DNA of 64,000 bases, taken from NCBI GenBank assembly GCA_905216195.1, contig CAJMSX010000010.1:9882-73881 (forward strand), in the 5' to 3' direction. Both the position numbers and the translations under genes were made by a program. The DNA is from an uncultured bacterium. GTDB taxonomy: Bacteria; Bacteroidota; Bacteroidia; Bacteroidales; Marinifilaceae. How positions within the stretch are numbered: position 1 is the first letter of the stretch; the number at the start of each line of letters is the position of its first letter. The notes under the pieces were generated by a model. That model was not told the origin of the DNA. It made no database searches and saw nothing but the letters and a program-made list of their open reading frames with translations. Shown in pieces: positions 59,828-64,000 of this stretch.

Positions 59828-60877
59828 TCAAATGATCAACATCGCATCTCCGTAGGTTCCGAACCTGTATTTTTCCCGGACAGCGACCTCATAAGCCGTC
59901 ATCACCCGTTCATAACCGCCGAATGCCGCCACCATCATCAGCAAAGTGGAATAGGGCAAATGAAAATTGGAGATAAAAGCATCCGGCACACTGAAGTCAT
60001 AGGGAGGAAAAATAAACTTATTCGTCCAACCTTCGAATTCAGTCAAACGTCCTTTGGTCGTTACGCAACTTTCCAACGTACGCACAACGGTAGTTCCCAC
60101 CGCACATACCTTATGCTTTTCGTCTTTAGCCTCGTTGACCATTTTTACGGTTTCCGAACCCACAAAAATTTGTTCCGAATCCATTTTATGTTTCGTCAAA
60201 TCCTCCACATCTACTTCGCGAAAGTTTCCCAGCCCGACATGCAATGTGAGGAATGCAAAATTAATTCCTTTGATCTCCAAGCGCTTCATCAACTCCCGGC
60301 TGAAGTGTAAACCGGCAGTAGGAGCGGCAACCGCTCCTTCATTCCGGGCAAAAATCGTCTGATAGTTGTCAGCATCCTGAGGCTCTACCTTCCGGTTGAT
60401 GAATTTGGGCAGCGGAGTTTCACCCAAACCATAAAGAATTTTCTTAAACTCCTCGTATTCCCCATCAAACAGAAAACGTAACGTACGTCCCCGGGAAGTG
60501 GTATTATCGATGACTTCTGCCACTAAACTATCGTCTTCCCCGAAATACAGCTTGTTTCCGATACGGATTTTACGGGCCGGGTCCACCAAAACATCCCATA
60601 TTCTGAGATCCCGGTTCAATTCCCGCAACAAGAATACTTCGATTTCCGCTCCTGTTTTTTCCTTATTGCCATAAAGACGGGCCGGAAATACTTTCGTATC
60701 GTTAAATACAAAAACGTCTTTCTCCTCAAAATAATCGATAATATCTTTGAAAAACCGATGTTCGATTTCTCCCGTTTTTTTGTTTAAAACCATTAACCTA
60801 CACTCATCGCGGTTGGATGTGGGATTTAAAGCAATCAATTCCGTAGGCAATTTGTATTTAAACTTTGATAATTTCAT
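59828..60877 (-). CDS. queA: S-adenosylmethionine:tRNA ribosyltransferase-isomerase QueA
   Basis: QueA transfers the ribosyl part of SAM to 7-aminomethyl-7-deazaguanine in tRNA, giving epoxyqueuosine, which QueG then reduces. The 349-residue sequence has ALNPTSNRDECRLMVLNK near the start, FNDTKVFPARLYG, the APTAGLHFSRELM block, FLTLHVGLGNFREV and the C-terminal HLPYSTLLMMVAAFGG. It follows truB after 101 bases. Confidence 0.96.
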   Translation of the reverse strand: MKLSKFKYKLPTELIALNPTSNRDECRLMVLNKKTGEIEHRFFKDIIDYFEEKDVFVFNDTKVFPARLYGNKEKTGAEIEVFLLRELNRDLRIWDVLVDPARKIRIGNKLYFGEDDSLVAEVIDNTTSRGRTLRFLFDGEYEEFKKILYGLGETPLPKFINRKVEPQDADNYQTIFARNEGAVAAPTAGLHFSRELMKRLEIKGINFAFLTLHVGLGNFREVDVEDLTKHKMDSEQIFVGSETVKMVNEAKDEKHKVCAVGTTVVRTLESCVTTKGRLTEFEGWTNKFIFPPYDFSVPDAFISNFHLPYSTLLMMVAAFGGYERVMTAYEVAVREKYRFGTYGDAMLII

Positions 60878-60978
60878 AGGTAAAAATTTATATTAAATTC
60901 CTGTCATTCACACAAAGAAAATACGGGAACATTTCTTTCTTCTACAGAAACGCCCTCCGTCAAAATAAGTTGCGCAAG

Positions 60979-61680
60979 TTACTGCTTTTCCTGTAAAAAT
61001 TCAACTAAACTTTCTATTTTTTTTGCCTCTTCCAGGCGGAAATTTCCGATAGCTGTCCGGCACAATCCCGCCAGATAAGCTCCGCTACCGCAAGCAGCCC
61101 CGATATCGTGGGCCAAGGACCGGATGTAGGTCCCTTTACTGCACAGGATTCGAAGTTCTACTACGGGCAGATCGAATTTCAGAATTTCAATTTTCCGTAC
61201 AAATACTTCCCTTAAGGGCATCTCAGGTCCTTTCCCTTTGCGGGCTTTTTCATAAGCCCGTACACCGTCCACCCGGATGGCCGAGTATACGGGAGGAACC
61301 TGCCGGATTTCTCCGGTAAATTGCTTTAATATTTCTGTCAGGCTGTCGCGGTTAATGTGTTCGTAAGGATAGTGTTTATTGACCGGCGTTTCCATATCGA
61401 AAGAAGGAGTACTGCCTCCGAAACATAGGGTCGCGATATATTCCTTCTCCTGTCCCATATAGCCTTCGATATCCTTAGTCCACCGGCCTACGCAAACGAT
61501 GACCAAACCCGTAGCTAAAGGGTCCAGCGTCCCCGCATGTCCCACTTTCAGCTTGCCGTACTTTCCCCGCAAACACCAACGAATTTTGTTCACCACGTCG
61601 AACGAAGTCCACCTCAACGGCTTGTCCACCAGGATCAAGGCCCCCTCCTGAAAATTCCCTTCTTCTTTATATAAAATCAT
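60979..61680 (-). CDS. truB: tRNA pseudouridine-55 synthase TruB
   Basis: TruB makes pseudouridine 55 in the T-loop of tRNAs. The 233-residue product from ATG 61680 shows the catalytic Asp53 in GHAGTLDPLATGL, KEYIATLCFGGSTPSFDME and CSKGTYIRSLAHDIG. The open frame extends to 61764 but would run into uppP; the ATG at 61680 leaves a 23-base gap. Confidence 0.95.
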   Translation of the reverse strand: MILYKEEGNFQEGALILVDKPLRWTSFDVVNKIRWCLRGKYGKLKVGHAGTLDPLATGLVIVCVGRWTKDIEGYMGQEKEYIATLCFGGSTPSFDMETPVNKHYPYEHINRDSLTEILKQFTGEIRQVPPVYSAIRVDGVRAYEKARKGKGPEMPLREVFVRKIEILKFDLPVVELRILCSKGTYIRSLAHDIGAACGSGAYLAGLCRTAIGNFRLEEAKKIESLVEFLQEKQ

Positions 61681-61703
61681 AGGCCAGACGTCCCTTTCTG
61701 CGG

Positions 61704-62498
61704 TTAGAGTAATTCCAGGGTCAGAATAACGAGGCCCACAAGCACGCAATACAAAGCGAACCAAACCAATTTCCCTTTCTTGACCAGGTTGATCATCCAG
61801 CTACAGGCGATGTATCCCGATACAAAAGCTGCCAGGAAACCCACACCTAACGACAAGATCGATATTCCGCTTTCTGCCGGGCTGAAGCCACCTTTCATTA
61901 AATCCAGAAAAGCCTCTCCCAAGATAGGGACCAATACCATTAAAAAGGAAAATTTCGCTACTTTTTCCTTGTTGTTTCCCAGCAAAATCCCTGTAGCAAT
62001 CGTCGAACCGGAACGGGACAAACCCGGAATTACCGCAAAAGCCTGAGCGATTCCGATCAGGAAAGCATCCCGGAAAGAGATGGACTCTTTTTGACGGGGC
62101 TGGGCGTAATAAGCAAAAGCCAACAGAGCCGCGGTGAGAATCAAGGCTCCACCGACGATCACCAAACCCGAACCGAAGAGTTGCTCCACAAAATCCTTAA
62201 AAAATACGCCTACAATCCCTACCGGTATCATTGAAAGAATAATTTTAGCAATATAAATCGTCTCTGCATTCCATGTAAAACGAAAAAGTCCGCTCAATAA
62301 ATTTCCGATCTCTTTCCGTAATACCACAATCGTACTACATACCGTAGCCGCATGGACGACCACAGCAAACGCCAGATTTTCCTCTCCCTGAATGCCGAAA
62401 ATGGCATTGAAAATCTGTAAATGTCCGGAACTGCTCACCGGCAAAAATTCTGTCAGTCCCTGAACAATGCCAAGAACCAAAGCCTCTAACCAATCCAT
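61704..62498 (-). CDS. uppP: Undecaprenyl-diphosphate phosphatase UppP (BacA)
   Basis: UppP dephosphorylates undecaprenyl pyrophosphate to recycle the lipid carrier for cell-wall synthesis. The 264-residue membrane protein has EFLPVSSSGHL at residues 17-27 and PGLSRSGSTIATG later, the two conserved motifs of the family, plus about eight hydrophobic helices. It follows the DUF3098 gene by 34 bases. Confidence 0.96.
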   Translation of the reverse strand: MDWLEALVLGIVQGLTEFLPVSSSGHLQIFNAIFGIQGEENLAFAVVVHAATVCSTIVVLRKEIGNLLSGLFRFTWNAETIYIAKIILSMIPVGIVGVFFKDFVEQLFGSGLVIVGGALILTAALLAFAYYAQPRQKESISFRDAFLIGIAQAFAVIPGLSRSGSTIATGILLGNNKEKVAKFSFLMVLVPILGEAFLDLMKGGFSPAESGISILSLGVGFLAAFVSGYIACSWMINLVKKGKLVWFALYCVLVGLVILTLELL

Positions 62499-62532
62499 AG
62501 GCGTTTATATTCAATAAGAACCACTTCTGTTT

Positions 62533-62811
62533 TTACTTCCCTGCTTCTTTCTTTTCTTTCGGCTTACGCATAATGGCCCAAAAGACAAAACCGAAACCGG
62601 CTAACACCACAATCGGAGCTAAAGTAATCCGACGAAAACTGAAAATATTTTCGTTAAAAACATCAGGATCCTCGCTTCCTCCCCCCATCATTAAAATAAA
62701 GCCCAAAACGATAATACCGAAACCGATCAGTATCATCTTATAATTACTTACCGGTATAGGAAACCCGGCTTTACCCCCCGTTTCCGTTTTCCAATGATTA
62801 GTTTTTGCCAT
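62533..62811 (-). CDS. DUF3098 membrane protein
   Basis: A 92-residue protein with two hydrophobic helices (MILIGFGIIVLGFILMMGGG near 27-46 and IVVLAGFGFVFWAIM near 72-86) flanked by a short polar N-terminus and a KKEAGK tail. The small DUF3098 family is regularly found between ftsX and uppP in Bacteroidota, as here. Function unknown. Confidence 0.85.
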   Translation of the reverse strand: MAKTNHWKTETGGKAGFPIPVSNYKMILIGFGIIVLGFILMMGGGSEDPDVFNENIFSFRRITLAPIVVLAGFGFVFWAIMRKPKEKKEAGK

Positions 62812-62830
62812 ATTGCAGGATTATTTTATT

Positions 62831-63697
62831 TCAATTATATAAATCGTTCAGGTCCTTATTCAAGTATTTTACGACAGATAACCAGGCCGACACAAAAGAC
62901 AACAAGATACCGGATACGAACACGAACACTACCATCATCACCAGAATTTGCTCATTCATCACGTTCACCACGTTTCCGAGCTGTTGCTGTAAAAAATAAA
63001 CGGCTGTCAACAGGATGAGGGATGCGAAAACGCTACCGAAAAAACCGAACCAAATTCCGTTCCAAATAAAGGGCCGGCAGATAAAAAAAGGTTTTGCTCC
63101 CACCAATTGCATCGTTTTTATCAAAAAACGCTGAGCGTATACTGACAAATGGATCGTATTACGGATCAGCGTAAAAGAAATCAGCACCAAAGCCGCCACG
63201 GCGATTAACAGAATCAAACTGATTTTCCGGACATTCTCGTTGATATACTGCACCAAGGATTTCTGGTAAGACACTTCCTGTATCCCTTCATACCTCTCCA
63301 GACTCTTTTCTATCACGGAAAGTGAATCGTTATTGGCATACACCGGATTCAATTTTATTTCAATAGAGGGCAAAAGAGGATTATAGCCCAACACTTGTTC
63401 AAAATCTTCTCCCAGTTCCTCCTTAAAATTACGGGCGGCTTCTTCCTTGCTGATAAAAACCGAAGAAGCCACGAAAGGTTGGGTATCCAGAATTTTCTGC
63501 ATCTTTTTGATTTCGGCTTCTTTTACATGGTCTTTGACAATGATGGAAAAACCTATATTTTGCTTTACCTGATCGGATATCGTCCTGGCATTCAGAAGAA
63601 TAAACACAAGAACGCCTACTACGACCAATACCAGAGAGATACTGAGCGTAGAGACGAAATAGGACCCGGCAATTCTTCTGCTTCTCTTTCCAGACAT
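62831..63697 (-). CDS. ftsX: FtsX-family cell-division membrane protein
   Basis: A 288-residue protein with an N-terminal helix (about 20-43), an extracytoplasmic domain (about 45-160, with ISKEEAARNFKEELGEDF) and three helices in the C-terminal half, matching FtsX. It partners FtsE (ABC ATPase) to activate peptidoglycan hydrolases at the septum; no ftsE is next to it in this window. It starts the ftsX-DUF3098-uppP-truB-queA operon. Confidence 0.92.
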   Translation of the reverse strand: MSGKRSRRIAGSYFVSTLSISLVLVVVGVLVFILLNARTISDQVKQNIGFSIIVKDHVKEAEIKKMQKILDTQPFVASSVFISKEEAARNFKEELGEDFEQVLGYNPLLPSIEIKLNPVYANNDSLSVIEKSLERYEGIQEVSYQKSLVQYINENVRKISLILLIAVAALVLISFTLIRNTIHLSVYAQRFLIKTMQLVGAKPFFICRPFIWNGIWFGFFGSVFASLILLTAVYFLQQQLGNVVNVMNEQILVMMVVFVFVSGILLSFVSAWLSVVKYLNKDLNDLYN

Positions 63698-63720
63698 CTG
63701 AGTTCACCATTAAAATCCGA

Positions 63721-63751
63721 CAAATATAATAATAATCTGAGAGCCGGACAA
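63721..63751 (-). promoter_or_regulatory. Promoter of the ftsX operon
   Basis: On the leftward strand TTG (63749-63751) is followed after 20 bases by TATATTTG (63721-63728), 23 bases upstream of the ftsX ATG. Confidence 0.6.
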
Positions 63752-63793
63752 GCCCCGGCCGGAAGGAGGGCGGAAAATATTTTCGAATTTTTA

Positions 63794-63824
63794 TTTGTAC
63801 TTACTAAAAATCCCCTTATATTTG
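63794..63824 (+). promoter_or_regulatory. Promoter of the tRNA-Gly-like region
   Basis: TTTG (63794-63797) and TATATTTG (63817-63824) are 19 bases apart, a full match, and resemble the tRNA-Phe promoter (both read TTTGCACTCG just after). Confidence 0.75.
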
Positions 63825-63866
63825 CACTCGCTAAAGAAAAAAGTTCTTTTAGGTTTTAGATAATAC

Positions 63867-63962
63867 GCGAAAATAGCTCAGTTGGTAGAGCACGAACTTG
63901 CCCCAGGTGGAAAAAAACGACCTTGGCAAGGAAAAGCAAAAAGCGAAGCTGGAATAATAGAC
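63867..63962 (+). pseudogene. Defective tRNA-Gly-like copy and spacer
   Basis: The 5' half matches a tRNA-Gly(GCC): acceptor GCGAAAA, D-arm GCTC/GAGC, then CACGAACTTGCC. The rest fails: the anticodon stem cannot pair (CGAAC opposed by AGGTG), there is no T-arm, and the following bases include an extra degraded copy of the anticodon arm (ACGACCTTGGCAAGG at 63917-63931). It could be a decayed tRNA or a base-call/assembly error. Confidence 0.5.
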
Positions 63963-64000
63963 GCGAAAATAGCTAAGTTGGTAGAGCACGACCTTGCCAA
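63963..64000 (+). tRNA. Second tRNA-Gly-like copy, cut by the window end
   Basis: GCGAAAATAGCTAAG starts exactly 96 bases after the first copy, a spacing normal for tandem tRNA genes. The anticodon region ACCTTGCCAA (GCC) is intact, but the D-stem has GCTA in place of GCTC, and the 3' half is outside the window. Confidence 0.4.

Noticed and set aside
1..64000. Searched for CRISPR arrays, transposases, integrases, phage or conjugation genes
   Set aside because: None were recognised, and no long direct repeats with regular spacing were seen apart from the tRNA-Gly-like pair at the end.

Overview
The window reads as a stretch of chromosome from a Bacteroidota (order Bacteroidales) bacterium. 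The signs are many promoters of the TAnnTTTG (-7) type, often with TTG or TTTG about 19-20 bases upstream; families typical of this phylum (DUF5723, DUF4270, DUF3098, kelch lipoproteins, DUF4369-thioredoxin lipoproteins, GH3/beta-lactamase fusions); a fused FeoA-FeoB; and the bamD-rpoZ-coaBC and ftsX-DUF3098-uppP-truB-queA gene orders. An Odoribacter-like organism would fit, but that is a guess. I see no prophage, insertion sequence, CRISPR array or conjugation genes. The region is mostly core genome.

Layout. 1-621: start of feoAB (leftward) behind a palindromic candidate operator. 783-9454: a leftward block with sufB-C-D-S-E, a DUF59 assembly factor, queG and, with its own promoter, an outer-membrane DUF5723-SPOR protein. 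9713-13341: thiL with an overlapping unknown gene, an RRM RNA-binding protein, tRNA-Phe and dinB. 13710-16320: an unusual two-gene unit with an unknown protein and a phospholipase B-like Ntn-hydrolase. 16435-17899: an ECF sigma factor and small membrane proteins sharing a mirror-image promoter region. 17926-26939: creatininase-like enzyme, FadL-type porin, S4 protein, Gfo/Idh oxidoreductase, SRPBCC protein, two glycosyltransferases, Skp and a second ECF sigma factor. 27064-35468: phosphofructokinase with pyrophosphate-type residues, metallophosphoesterase, Mpl, an HTH protein, a TPR protein and a kelch lipoprotein.

35683-42632: DUF4270 lipoprotein, a beta-barrel protein, a thioredoxin lipoprotein and a GH3/serine-hydrolase fusion. 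42776-46311: the three-gene succinate dehydrogenase/fumarate reductase operon. 46368-53438: alpha/beta hydrolase, lipoprotein, manA, pyrBI behind a candidate attenuator with a leader peptide, coaBC, rpoZ and bamD. 53662-56987: an alpha-oxoamine synthase (possibly for sulfonolipid or sphingolipid bases) and a TPR histidine kinase. 57141-63697: GH123-like glycosidase, M48 protease, and queA, truB, uppP, DUF3098 and ftsX. 63867-64000: two defective tandem copies of a tRNA-Gly-like sequence, possibly an assembly problem.

How genes work together. The SUF block supplies Fe-S clusters, which QueG and the SdhB-type subunit (both in this window) need. QueA and QueG are consecutive late steps of queuosine synthesis but sit at opposite ends of the window. 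BamD, Skp, UppP, Mpl, FtsX and the GH3 fusion all serve the envelope or its recycling. The best candidates for something little described are the ECF mirror-image promoter module, the pyrBI leader, and the phospholipase B-like two-gene unit. All functions are inferred from reading the sequence; no database search was run.
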